Under the pieces are notes generated by a model, which was given only the letters and a program-made list of their open reading frames with translations, was not told the origin of the DNA and did no database searches. 6,333 nucleotides of DNA from NCBI GenBank assembly GCA_003222555.1, contig QHWL01000184.1, positions 1 to 6,333 on the forward strand, written 5' to 3'. The translations under genes were made by a program, and so were the position numbers. Positions within the stretch are counted from its first letter, which is position 1; each line of letters begins with the position of its first letter. Origin of the DNA: Acidobacteriota bacterium. Its GTDB lineage: Bacteria > Acidobacteriota > Vicinamibacteria > Vicinamibacterales > CAVVIG01. This document shows, piece by piece, positions 1 to 6,333 of the stretch.

Positions 1-2
1 CG

Positions 3-2192
3 ATCATCCGGAACAAGCTCTGGTTCGTCTCCTCGCATCGCCGCCACGGCCAGGTCCAGCGCATTGCGAATCTCTATGAGGATGCCAACTGGGCCGCCCG
101 CACCTTCGGGGCGCCCGCAGCGGTGTGGAAATACGCGCCGGACTTCAGCAAGCCGGTGGATCCCACCGAGGACAACCAGGCGCACAACATCCGTGTGAAC
201 TGGCAAGTCTCGCCGAAGGACAGGATTAACGCGTCGTACGACTACCAATGGAACAGGAACCAGAACAACATCAAGCAACTCAACTCCGGAGGCCTGGCGT
301 GGGAAGCGAACTCGGCTGGGGGCCAATTTCGTTGCGGCGTGGAACACCTGTACCAGGCGACGTGGACCCGCACGGCCACGAACAAGCTCCTCTTTGAGGG
401 CGGCTGGAACTTCATCCACCATGAGGGAGGCGTCTTTCCACACGCCTGTATTACGAACCCCGACCGGATCAACATCCGGGACGTTGGGGTCAACCTCATC
501 TACAACGGTGTCGGCGTTGCCGGCTCGACCGATTCGCAAGGCCCGACTAACCAGCGATTCTCGGCCTCCTACGCGGCCGGCGCTCACACCTTCAAGGTTG
601 GCGTGCAGGCCATTGAAACCGCCAGGCGGTATCTGAACGGGACCGACCGCGGCACCATCCCCTTCACCTACACGTTCAACAACGGAGTGCCCACCGGACT
701 CACGCTGTTTGTGTCACCGGTCCTCCAGCCGGCAGCCGAGAGACTGGGTCTTGGTCTCTTCGGCCAGGATCAGTGGAGAATGGGGCGCCTGACGCTGAAC
801 CTGGGCCTGCGTTACGGATACCTCAACTCGTATGCCCCTGCCGTCGACCGGGCGGCAGGCCTTTTACAGGATGCTCACACGTTCCCCGAGGTGGATTGTC
901 TCCCCTGCTGGCACGATATCAATCCCCGGGTGGGAGTGGCCTACGACCTGTTTGGTGATGGCAAGACAGCGGTGAAGTTCAACATTGGGCGCTACGCGGG
1001 CGCGGGCACCACCGGCTGGGCCGAGGTGTTCAGGCCTGTGACGGCCTCGGTCAACACCACGACGCGGTCCTGGACGGATACCAGCGGCGATTTCTACCCC
1101 AACTGCGACTTGCGCAACCCGCTCGCCAACGGTGAGTGCGGGCCGGATGCGGACCAAAGCTTCGGCCAGTTTCAGGTCCGCACCCGCCCAGCTCCCGGGT
1201 TCATGACGGGGTGGATGAAAGGCGGCTACAACTGGCAGACGTCGCTGAGCGTCGATCGCGAGCTGCGACCGGGCGTCGCGGCCAACGTCGGTTATTACCG
1301 AACGTGGTTCGGCAATTTCACTGTTGTCGACAATCAGGCGGTGACGCCGGCCGACTACGATCCGTACTGCATCACGGCGCCGACCGATCCGCGCTTGCCG
1401 GACGACGTCAGGGGGCAGCAGATCTGCGGGCTGTACGACATCAAGCCGGCCAAATTCGGCCAGGTCGACAACGTCATCGGGCTTGCGAAGAATTACGGCA
1501 AGATGACCGAGGAGTACAACGGCGTCGATGCCTCCGTGAACGCCCGGCTGCCGGGGGGCGCGCAGCTGTCGGCCGGCTGGAACGTCGGAAACTCAATCAG
1601 CCTCTTTGCGGGTGGCGGAGGCTCGGTCTCCGATAAGGTCAGTCGATGCTTCGTCGTGGACTCGCCGCAGCAATTGTTCAACTGCACGACGGGTAACCAG
1701 TATCAGCACCGGATCAAGGTGAACGCCTCCGTGCCGCTGCCGTGGAGCCTCCAGGCTGCCGTTGTCTTTCAGTCGCTGCCGGGACCGCTCTGGGGAGGTG
1801 CATCGGCGGGAGTCGGCGGCACGACCAGCGCCACGGGCGTCGGTGGTGGAACGGCCACCGGTTACGGCGGCGGGGCGGTCTATACGGTCACAACCGCCCA
1901 GATCGCGCCGTCACTTGGCCGCCCTCTCGCCGGGAACACCCGGACGGTCTCGATCGACCTCCTGCAGGCCTTCAGGTACTCGCTCGACGCTCGAGTCAAC
2001 CAGCTCGACCTTCGTCTCAGCAAGATCTTCCGTGCCGGCAAGAGCCGCATACAGGGAAACTTCGACGTCTACAATGCGTTGAATGCGAACACGGTCCTCA
2101 ACGTGCAACAGCAGGTGGGCCCGAAGTGGCTGCAGCCGACGCAGATTATGCCGGCGCGCCTGCTCAAGCTTGGCATCCAGGTCGATTTCTGA
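3..2192 (+). CDS. Oar-like TonB-dependent outer-membrane receptor (receptor A), 5'-truncated by window edge
   Basis: This is the C-terminal part (about 729 codons, ending TGA at 2190-2192) of an outer-membrane beta-barrel receptor. The frame is open to the left edge, so the GTG at 123 is internal; codons before it read IIRNKLWF, the usual first barrel strand after the plug (compare GGPILKDKLWF, residues 298-308 of receptor B). About 300 N-terminal residues (signal peptide, carboxypeptidase-regulatory-like domain, plug) should lie outside the window. Barrel features include alternating amphipathic strands, a GLFGQDQWRMGRLTLNLGLR strand pair, the RVGVAYDLFGDGKTAVK block, and a C-terminal ...KLGIQVDF ending in Phe, as expected for BAM-dependent insertion. 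Several Cys pairs lie in predicted extracellular loops. A Gly-rich loop (1794-1880) is absent from receptor B. Family known; the substrate is unknown. SusC-like function is an alternative label, but no SusD neighbour is visible. Confidence 0.9.
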   Translation: MIRNKLWFVSSHRRHGQVQRIANLYEDANWAARTFGAPAAVWKYAPDFSKPVDPTEDNQAHNIRVNWQVSPKDRINASYDYQWNRNQNNIKQLNSGGLAWEANSAGGQFRCGVEHLYQATWTRTATNKLLFEGGWNFIHHEGGVFPHACITNPDRINIRDVGVNLIYNGVGVAGSTDSQGPTNQRFSASYAAGAHTFKVGVQAIETARRYLNGTDRGTIPFTYTFNNGVPTGLTLFVSPVLQPAAERLGLGLFGQDQWRMGRLTLNLGLRYGYLNSYAPAVDRAAGLLQDAHTFPEVDCLPCWHDINPRVGVAYDLFGDGKTAVKFNIGRYAGAGTTGWAEVFRPVTASVNTTTRSWTDTSGDFYPNCDLRNPLANGECGPDADQSFGQFQVRTRPAPGFMTGWMKGGYNWQTSLSVDRELRPGVAANVGYYRTWFGNFTVVDNQAVTPADYDPYCITAPTDPRLPDDVRGQQICGLYDIKPAKFGQVDNVIGLAKNYGKMTEEYNGVDASVNARLPGGAQLSAGWNVGNSISLFAGGGGSVSDKVSRCFVVDSPQQLFNCTTGNQYQHRIKVNASVPLPWSLQAAVVFQSLPGPLWGGASAGVGGTTSATGVGGGTATGYGGGAVYTVTTAQIAPSLGRPLAGNTRTVSIDLLQAFRYSLDARVNQLDLRLSKIFRAGKSRIQGNFDVYNALNANTVLNVQQQVGPKWLQPTQIMPARLLKLGIQVDF
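1794..1880 (+). other. Glycine-rich loop inside receptor A
   Basis: Twenty-nine codons, 13 of them Gly, encode a low-complexity run (GGASAGVGGTTSATG followed by VGGGTATGYGGG) between two barrel strands. In receptor B the equivalent stretch, between NLPG and IAPSLGR, is much shorter and not Gly-rich. It is probably a flexible extracellular loop or turn; no function can be assigned. Confidence 0.6.
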
Positions 2193-2250
2193 TCGGAAGG
2201 GGGAACGTTTCAGTAAGATCGACGATCACATCGACTCCCTGTGCTTCCGA
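2193..2250 (+). other. Possible stem-loop in the receptor A - cupin 1 spacer
   Basis: TCGGAAG at 2193-2199 is perfectly complementary to CTTCCGA at 2244-2250, and a small CGAT/ATCG hairpin (2223-2233) sits between the arms. It starts right after the receptor A stop codon. There is no U-run after the second arm, so it is not a standard intrinsic terminator. It could be a 3'-end or processing hairpin, or chance. The rest of the 130-bp spacer shows no clear -35/-10 promoter. Confidence 0.25.
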
Positions 2251-2310
2251 CGACGACCATGTCATGCCGGCCAAGTACGCTCATCCCGCGTGTGATGACG
2301 AAGAAATAGA

Positions 2311-2317
2311 GAGGAGG
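2311..2317 (+). promoter_or_regulatory. Ribosome binding site of cupin 1
   Basis: GAGGAGG lies 5 bases before the GTG at 2323. This strong Shine-Dalgarno fixes the GTG start, which directly precedes a signal peptide. Confidence 0.75.
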
Positions 2318-2322
2318 TCCCT

Positions 2323-2796
2323 GTGACCAAGATCGGCCTGTCGGGAACGGTTCTACTCGTCCTATGCTCGGCCGTCGGCTTCGCCCAAACCGGTGGCGGT
2401 CGAGGCGGTGGCCCCCTCACACGCCATCAGGCGCCAACCGACAAGGCTCTTGACTTCCAGCTCGCGACGCTGCAGGCAGAGTTCGCCGATATGAGGGCGC
2501 AGAAGCGCATCACGACGCGACTCCTGGAGGGAGGCACCTACAGTCTGAACGCCCGCTATCTGGCTGGTGCCGAAGCTCCCCAGATCCACAAGAGCATCAT
2601 CGAGGTCTACTTCGTGCAAGATGGCACGGGGAACTTGGTGACTGGCGGTTCGATCGTCGACAACGCCATTCGCGGCGGCGTCGAGCGGACAGTCAAGGCT
2701 GGAGATGTCGTCTTTATTCCACCGGGTGTGCCGCACGGCTTTCGTGATGCCAAGACACTCTCGTACCTGAACATCCACTTCGGTGGAGCGGACTAG
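2323..2796 (+). CDS. Exported single-domain cupin protein (cupin 1)
   Basis: A 157-residue protein with a Sec signal peptide (basic K3, hydrophobic core 8-20, likely cleavage GFA-QT after residue 21), so probably periplasmic. The mature N-terminus is Gly-rich. The cupin barrel covers roughly residues 65-155. Motif 1 reads Q87-x-H89-x4-E94-x6-G101, with the first His of the usual HxH replaced by Gln. Motif 2 is intact: G127-x5-P133-x-G135-xx-H138. A metal site of H89, E94 and H138 remains possible. The GTG start is chosen because of the Shine-Dalgarno five bases upstream and the signal peptide that follows. It lies 130 bp after receptor A and 33 bp before a second cupin with the same fold pattern. 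Cupins range from enzymes to binding proteins; I cannot assign a reaction. A role in handling the receptors' substrate is inference from position. Confidence 0.88.
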   Translation: MTKIGLSGTVLLVLCSAVGFAQTGGGRGGGPLTRHQAPTDKALDFQLATLQAEFADMRAQKRITTRLLEGGTYSLNARYLAGAEAPQIHKSIIEVYFVQDGTGNLVTGGSIVDNAIRGGVERTVKAGDVVFIPPGVPHGFRDAKTLSYLNIHFGGAD

Positions 2797-2813
2797 CCAT
2801 GCGATGCATTTCT

Positions 2814-2827
2814 GAGAGGAGAGAGGG
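2814..2827 (+). promoter_or_regulatory. Ribosome binding site of cupin 2 (doubled purine motif)
   Basis: Two adjacent 7-base purine units, GAGAGGA then GAGAGGG, lie just before the ATG at 2830. Either could pair with the 16S anti-Shine-Dalgarno; the first has the better spacing (9 bases). The site supports the ATG at 2830 as the start. Confidence 0.6.
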
Positions 2828-2829
2828 CC

Positions 2830-3462
2830 ATGAAGAGGATCATCCTCGGTGTTCTGATCGGCATGTTGGCATCCACGGTGTGGCAGACCGTCACGCATTC
2901 GCAATCACCCACGCCGCCACAGACCGCGCCGGCTGCGATGTCGCGGTTCGGGCCGGGCACGCCTCCGCAAATCGCGTTCGATATCCCCAAGACCGATATT
3001 GACACGCTCTTGAAGAACGCGCCGCCGGCGGTCGATCAGCAGCTACGCGTGGTCGACATGGGCAAGTACAACCTCGCCGTCGGTATCATCCATCGGGGGC
3101 CGACCAAGGATGAACCTGGCACCCCGGCGGCCGGGCCGTATCACGACTACACGGCCGAGGTCTACATCATCCAGTCGGGTGGAGGAATCCTCACAACGGG
3201 AGGGACGGGAGAGAAAAAGCCGGGCGCCAATTACAACATTCTGAATGGGCCTGGCGGAAACCAGACCGCCGGCCCCGGCTCAGTGAGCCGCAGGGTGGGA
3301 CCCGGCGACATCATCATCATTCCTCCCGGCGTGCTTCACGCATTCAGCCAGATCACGGATCACGTGACGTACCTGAGCGTGCGGCCCGACCCCGACCGCG
3401 TGCTGCCGGGCGGCTACGTCAACCCCTTGCTGGTGAAGAACCAGATGCCAGCCGTCAAGTAG
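2830..3462 (+). CDS. Exported cupin protein (cupin 2), paralogue of cupin 1
   Basis: A 210-residue protein beginning MKRIILGVLIGMLAST, an export signal or N-terminal anchor, with possible cleavage near THS-QS (residue 24). A Pro-rich linker follows. The cupin domain spans roughly residues 72-185: motif 1 is P103-x-H105-x4-E110-x6-G117 (first His replaced by Pro), and motif 2 is G159-x5-P165-x-G167-xx-H170. It shares the signatures EVYxxQxGxGxLxTGG (one position variable) and GDxxxIPPGVxH with cupin 1, so the two are diverged tandem duplicates. Cupin 2 is longer between the motifs (about residues 126-156, rich in Gly, Pro and Asn). It begins 33 bp after cupin 1 and ends 16 bp before receptor B, so co-transcription with both is likely. 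Catalytic activity is unknown; a periplasmic ligand-binding or isomerase/dioxygenase-type role are all possible. Confidence 0.88.
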   Translation: MKRIILGVLIGMLASTVWQTVTHSQSPTPPQTAPAAMSRFGPGTPPQIAFDIPKTDIDTLLKNAPPAVDQQLRVVDMGKYNLAVGIIHRGPTKDEPGTPAAGPYHDYTAEVYIIQSGGGILTTGGTGEKKPGANYNILNGPGGNQTAGPGSVSRRVGPGDIIIIPPGVLHAFSQITDHVTYLSVRPDPDRVLPGGYVNPLLVKNQMPAVK

Positions 3463-3467
3463 CGGCT

Positions 3468-3472
3468 GGAGG
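3468..3472 (+). promoter_or_regulatory. Ribosome binding site deciding the TTG start of receptor B
   Basis: GGAGG lies six bases before TTG at 3479, in the short gap after cupin 2. The nearby ATG at 3474 is in a different frame and almost overlaps the Shine-Dalgarno. The TTG frame immediately encodes a signal peptide, so TTG is the likely start. Confidence 0.65.
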
Positions 3473-3478
3473 AATGCC

Positions 3479-5980
3479 TTGGCTCCCCCGAGGATCGTTC
3501 TCTTCGTTGTCGCGTTGTACCTCGTGGTTTCGGTATCGAACCTGGCGTGGGCCCAATCTGCGACGACGGGCGCCATCGCCGGGGTGGTGAAGGACACGTC
3601 GGGCGCGGTGATGCCCGGTGTCACGGTCGAAGCGGCCAGCCCGGCGCTCATAGAGAAGGTCCGCGTCGCAGTCACCGACGACCAGGGCAACTACAAGATT
3701 ACCGAGCTGCGGCCCGGCACGTACTCTGTCACGTTCACGTTGCCCGGTTTCAGCACCTACAAACGCGAAGGGATCGAGCTCACCTCGGGGTTCACCGCGA
3801 CGGTGATCGGGGAGATGCGCGTGGGGGCTCTGCAGGAGACAGTGACGATCACTGCCGAGTCTCCGTTGGTTGACGTTCAGAACGTGCGCGACGAGAAGGT
3901 GCTCTCGCGCGAAGTGCTGGATACGCTGCCCACGTTCAAGTCGACGGGCGGCTTCATGGCGGTCACCTTGTCATCGGCATCCCCCGGCACCCAGGACGTC
4001 GGGGGCAACAAGGGCGAGAGCGTGGCGACCATGCGCATTCATGGCTCACTCACCGGCGATTTGCGCTGGAAGCTCGACGGGATGAACTGGACCACGGTCC
4101 TTGGGACCGGTTCGACGAGAACCCACCGGTGGAACACCGTGGGCGTCCAGGAGGTGGTGGTCGAGGCCGGCGGCACACCGGAGAACGAGACCGGCGGTGC
4201 GCAGCTCAACTACATCCCCCGGGACGGGGGCAACCGCTTCAGCGTGTACAGCTTCTCCAACTATACCCACAGCCACCTGCAGGGGAACAACTTGACGTCG
4301 GCTTTGCGCGCGCGAGGGCTCTCCAGCGCGCCGGGGGTCGACAAGATCTGGGATTACGGGATCGGCCTCGGCGGGCCCATCTTGAAAGACAAGCTGTGGT
4401 TCTATCAATCCAATCGCTGGTGGGGCGGCTCGGAGATCCAACCCGGTCAGTACTACAACCGGACGGTCGGATCGATGGTCTATACCCCCGACTCGAGCCG
4501 GCCCGTCATCAGCAGCAACTGGGCCAAGGATTTCGCCGGCCGCGTGACGTGGCAAGTCGCGGCGCAGCAGAAGATCAGCTTCTCCGACAACGTTCAGCGC
4601 AACTGCAATTGTGTCTCGGTGGGAGGCGCCAACGCGAGCGCCATTGTCTCGCCCGAGGCGTCCACCAATTCCGACAACTTCTGGAACCAGGTGGCGCAGT
4701 CGACTTGGAGCTACCCGGCCACCAATCGCCTGCTGTTCGTGGCCGGCATGTCTTACGCGCACTTTCCTCAGAATTCGCACCTCGTCTTTGGCACGACTCC
4801 CCAATTCATCGGTGTCCAGGACCTCGGGACCGGCTACCTGTACAATGCCCGGTCCACCCTCACCACCGTCACCGACTACGGCGAGAATCGACGCCGAGAC
4901 ACGATTAACGAGCAGTTCTCGACGTCGTATGTCACTGGATCGCATGCGTTCAAGACCGGCGTCCAGCTCATGCAGGTCCTGGACAACGAAAACAGCTACA
5001 TTCCCAACGACCTGACGTATCAGCTCCGTAACGGCGCGCCGTCGTCAATCATCGAGTGGGCGTCGCCGCTGGTGCACAACACGCGCGTCCGCAGTTACGC
5101 CCTGTACGCGCAGGATCAGTGGACCATCCGGAACCTGACCGCCACCTACGGCTTGCGGTTCGATGCGTTCCGCGGTTACGTCCTGCCGTTGAATCTCCCG
5201 CCAGGCCAGTTCGTGACGGCGCTGCAATGTTCGGGGCCGACCAACCCGCCGTGCACGCAGGTGCAGGTCCCGACCGGCCGTTTCCTTGCGGCGCGCAACT
5301 ATCCGCCCGTGGACAACGTGCCCCGTTTCAAGGATCTCTCGCCGCGGCTCGGCGTCGCCTACGACCTGTTCGGCAACGGCAAGACCGCGGTCAAAATGTC
5401 GCTGAACCGGTACGTGGCCGGGTTGGGGGTCGGGACGCCGCAATCGGTAGCGCCCGCGCTGGCGATCGTGCTCAGCACGACGCGCACTTGGAGAGACGAT
5501 AACGGCAATTTCCTCCCCGACTGCGATGTGCAGAACCCGACGGTCAACGGGGAGTGCGGCGCGATCGCCAACAGCGCATTCGGCACGCCCGTCGTCAACA
5601 CGACCTATTCCAGCGATACGATGACCGGGTTGGGCAACCGGGCGAACGAGTGGCAGACCTCGGCGGGCATCCAGCACGAGCTGCGGCCGGGCGTGGCCGT
5701 CAATGTGACGTACTACCGAACCTGGTTCGGCAACTTCACCGTGACCGACAACACGGGGGTGACGCCGGCCAACTACGATCCGTACTGCATCACCGCGCCT
5801 GTCGATCCGCGGCTGCCCGGCGGCGGCGGCAATCAGGTCTGCGGGCTGTACGACATTCAGAAGGTGTACTTCGGCAAGGTCAGCAATCTCATCACGAAGG
5901 CCGAAAAGTTCGGCAAGCAGATCGACCACTACAACAGGGCAAGCAGATCGACCACTACAACAGCGTCGATGTCAACATGA
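3479..5980 (+). CDS. Oar-like TonB-dependent receptor (receptor B), C-terminus lost by frameshift
   Basis: The 833-codon frame starts with TTG (GGAGG six bases upstream). Signal peptide: residues 1-25, cleavage AWA-QS. A carboxypeptidase-regulatory-like Ig-type domain covers about 30-112 (GAIAGVVKDTSGAVMPGVTV, then DDQGNYKITELRPGTYSVTF). The plug covers about 120-255 (TITAESPLVDV, RIHGS, LNYIPRDGGNRF). The barrel follows from GGPILKDKLWF (298-308), with the same RLGVAYDLFGNGKTAVK and YYRTWFGNFTVTDN blocks as receptor A. Such proteins import large substrates through the outer membrane using TonB energy, or bind extracellular polymers. Residues 1-819 are native. The last 14 residues come from the wrong frame after a 26-bp tandem duplication, removing the final barrel strands and the terminal Phe. 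As written, the product should not fold into a full barrel. It lies 16 bp downstream of cupin 2, probably in its operon. The substrate is unknown. Confidence 0.88.
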   Translation: MAPPRIVLFVVALYLVVSVSNLAWAQSATTGAIAGVVKDTSGAVMPGVTVEAASPALIEKVRVAVTDDQGNYKITELRPGTYSVTFTLPGFSTYKREGIELTSGFTATVIGEMRVGALQETVTITAESPLVDVQNVRDEKVLSREVLDTLPTFKSTGGFMAVTLSSASPGTQDVGGNKGESVATMRIHGSLTGDLRWKLDGMNWTTVLGTGSTRTHRWNTVGVQEVVVEAGGTPENETGGAQLNYIPRDGGNRFSVYSFSNYTHSHLQGNNLTSALRARGLSSAPGVDKIWDYGIGLGGPILKDKLWFYQSNRWWGGSEIQPGQYYNRTVGSMVYTPDSSRPVISSNWAKDFAGRVTWQVAAQQKISFSDNVQRNCNCVSVGGANASAIVSPEASTNSDNFWNQVAQSTWSYPATNRLLFVAGMSYAHFPQNSHLVFGTTPQFIGVQDLGTGYLYNARSTLTTVTDYGENRRRDTINEQFSTSYVTGSHAFKTGVQLMQVLDNENSYIPNDLTYQLRNGAPSSIIEWASPLVHNTRVRSYALYAQDQWTIRNLTATYGLRFDAFRGYVLPLNLPPGQFVTALQCSGPTNPPCTQVQVPTGRFLAARNYPPVDNVPRFKDLSPRLGVAYDLFGNGKTAVKMSLNRYVAGLGVGTPQSVAPALAIVLSTTRTWRDDNGNFLPDCDVQNPTVNGECGAIANSAFGTPVVNTTYSSDTMTGLGNRANEWQTSAGIQHELRPGVAVNVTYYRTWFGNFTVTDNTGVTPANYDPYCITAPVDPRLPGGGGNQVCGLYDIQKVYFGKVSNLITKAEKFGKQIDHYNRASRSTTTTASMST
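5912..5963 (+). repeat. Perfect 26-bp tandem duplication causing a frameshift in receptor B
   Basis: Two identical, directly adjacent 26-base units (5912-5937 and 5938-5963) each start GGCAAGCAGATCGACC and end ACAACAG. The flanking bases differ, so there are exactly two copies. Each copy can encode GKQIDHYN, the sequence aligning with GKMTEEYN of receptor A, which has a single copy. As 26 is not a multiple of three, the second copy is read out of frame. Confidence 0.97.
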
Positions 5981-6333
5981 ACGCCCGGTTCAGCCGCGGC
6001 GGCTTCTTGGCGGGCGGCGTGAGCGTGTCGCGTGAGACGACGGACAACTGCTATGTGAACAGCGATCCAACGGCGTCAGCTCAGCTTGCCCCGGGCGCGT
6101 CGGCGACGGTGACGCTTCCACGCACGCAGGCGTTCTGCCACGTGAGCCCGCCGTGGTCGGCCGGCACCCAGATCAAATTGAATGGCGACTATCCGCTACC
6201 GTGGTGGGGCCTCGATGCGGGCGCAGTGTTCCAGAATCTGCCCGGGATCGCAGACGCGGCCAATTACAGCGCGCCGAACGTCATCATTGCGCCGTCGCTG
6301 GGGCGCAATCTCGCCGCGTGCCCAACGGCGACC
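5938..6333 (+). pseudogene. Displaced C-terminal barrel segment of receptor B (frame-shifted, runs off window)
   Basis: From the second repeat copy, a frame different from that of the upstream 819 codons is open for 132 codons to the window edge. It reads GKQIDHYNSVDVNMNARF and then SVSRETTDNCYVN, KLNGDYPLPWWGLDAGAVFQ, NLPG and IAPSLGR. These segments align in order with receptor A: GKMTEEYNGVDASVNARL, CFVVDS, KVNASVPLPWSLQAAVVFQS, SLPG, IAPSLGR. It is the natural continuation of receptor B, not an independent gene: it lacks its own start, ribosome binding site and signal peptide. By comparison with receptor A, roughly 85 more residues should lie beyond the window. If one repeat copy were absent, receptor B would read through 943 codons within the window. 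Confidence 0.88.

Noticed and set aside
123..125. GTG at 123 as the true start of receptor A
   Set aside because: The same frame is open to the left edge and encodes IIRNKLWF and following barrel sequence homologous to receptor B, with no Shine-Dalgarno or signal peptide at 123.
1136..1636. 166-codon plus-strand frame inside receptor A
   Set aside because: Arg/Gly-rich out-of-frame translation of conserved barrel sequence; no independent start signal.
2323..2370. Cupin 1 as a lipoprotein (Cys15 in the leader)
   Set aside because: The residues before the Cys are L-V-L, which does not satisfy a lipobox needing Gly, Ala or Ser at -1. An ordinary cleavage at GFA-QT fits better.
2799..3002. Small frame starting in the gap between the two cupins
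   Set aside because: It overlaps the start and signal peptide of cupin 2 in another frame, and the Shine-Dalgarno is positioned for the ATG at 2830, not 2799.
4046..4945. 299-codon open frame on the minus strand
   Set aside because: It lies wholly opposite receptor B, whose translation shows clear family motifs. The Arg/Val/Gly-rich product has no recognisable domain and is typical of antisense frames in high-GC DNA.
5045..5929. 294-codon open frame on the minus strand
   Set aside because: It is opposite the conserved barrel of receptor B, with no ribosome binding site or domain; a high-GC shadow frame.
5930..5980. Programmed ribosomal frameshift joining the two parts of receptor B
   Set aside because: The required shift is -1, but there is no slippery heptamer near the junction, and the exact 26-bp duplication fully explains the frame change.

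Overview
The window looks like a piece of a high-GC Gram-negative chromosome, most likely an Acidobacteriota (Vicinamibacteria-like) genome. This assignment rests on the style of the two large genes. They are Oar-like TonB-dependent receptors with an N-terminal carboxypeptidase-regulatory-like domain, and they carry sequence signatures (for example YDPYCITAP...DPRLP...CGLYDI and NGNFLPDCD...NGECG) that I associate with receptor families greatly expanded in that phylum. No marker gene is present, so the taxonomy is inference.

Layout, all on the + strand. (1) Positions 3-2192 hold the C-terminal ~729 residues of receptor A; its signal peptide, regulatory domain and plug lie left of the window. 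(2) Positions 2193-2322 are a 130-bp spacer with a possible weak stem-loop and a strong Shine-Dalgarno at its end. (3) Positions 2323-2796 encode a small exported cupin. (4) Positions 2830-3462 encode a second, related exported cupin. (5) From 3479 to the right edge runs receptor B, a paralogue of receptor A. It has a signal peptide, carboxypeptidase-regulatory-like domain, plug and most of the barrel. Its reading frame is broken at a perfect 26-bp tandem duplication (5912-5963), so the open frame stops at 5980. The rest of the barrel continues in another frame to the window edge.

The two cupins and receptor B are spaced 33 and 16 bp apart, each with its own Shine-Dalgarno, and probably form one transcript. 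Receptor A may belong to it or be a separate upstream unit. The arrangement suggests an outer-membrane uptake or binding locus in which two periplasmic cupins serve the same substrate as the flanking receptors; the substrate cannot be read from the sequence.

The observation most worth checking is the 26-bp duplication. It could be a real inactivating or phase-variable event, or an assembly error. Removing one copy restores a frame that matches receptor A through the rest of the window. No RNA genes, CRISPR arrays, insertion sequences or integration sites were seen.
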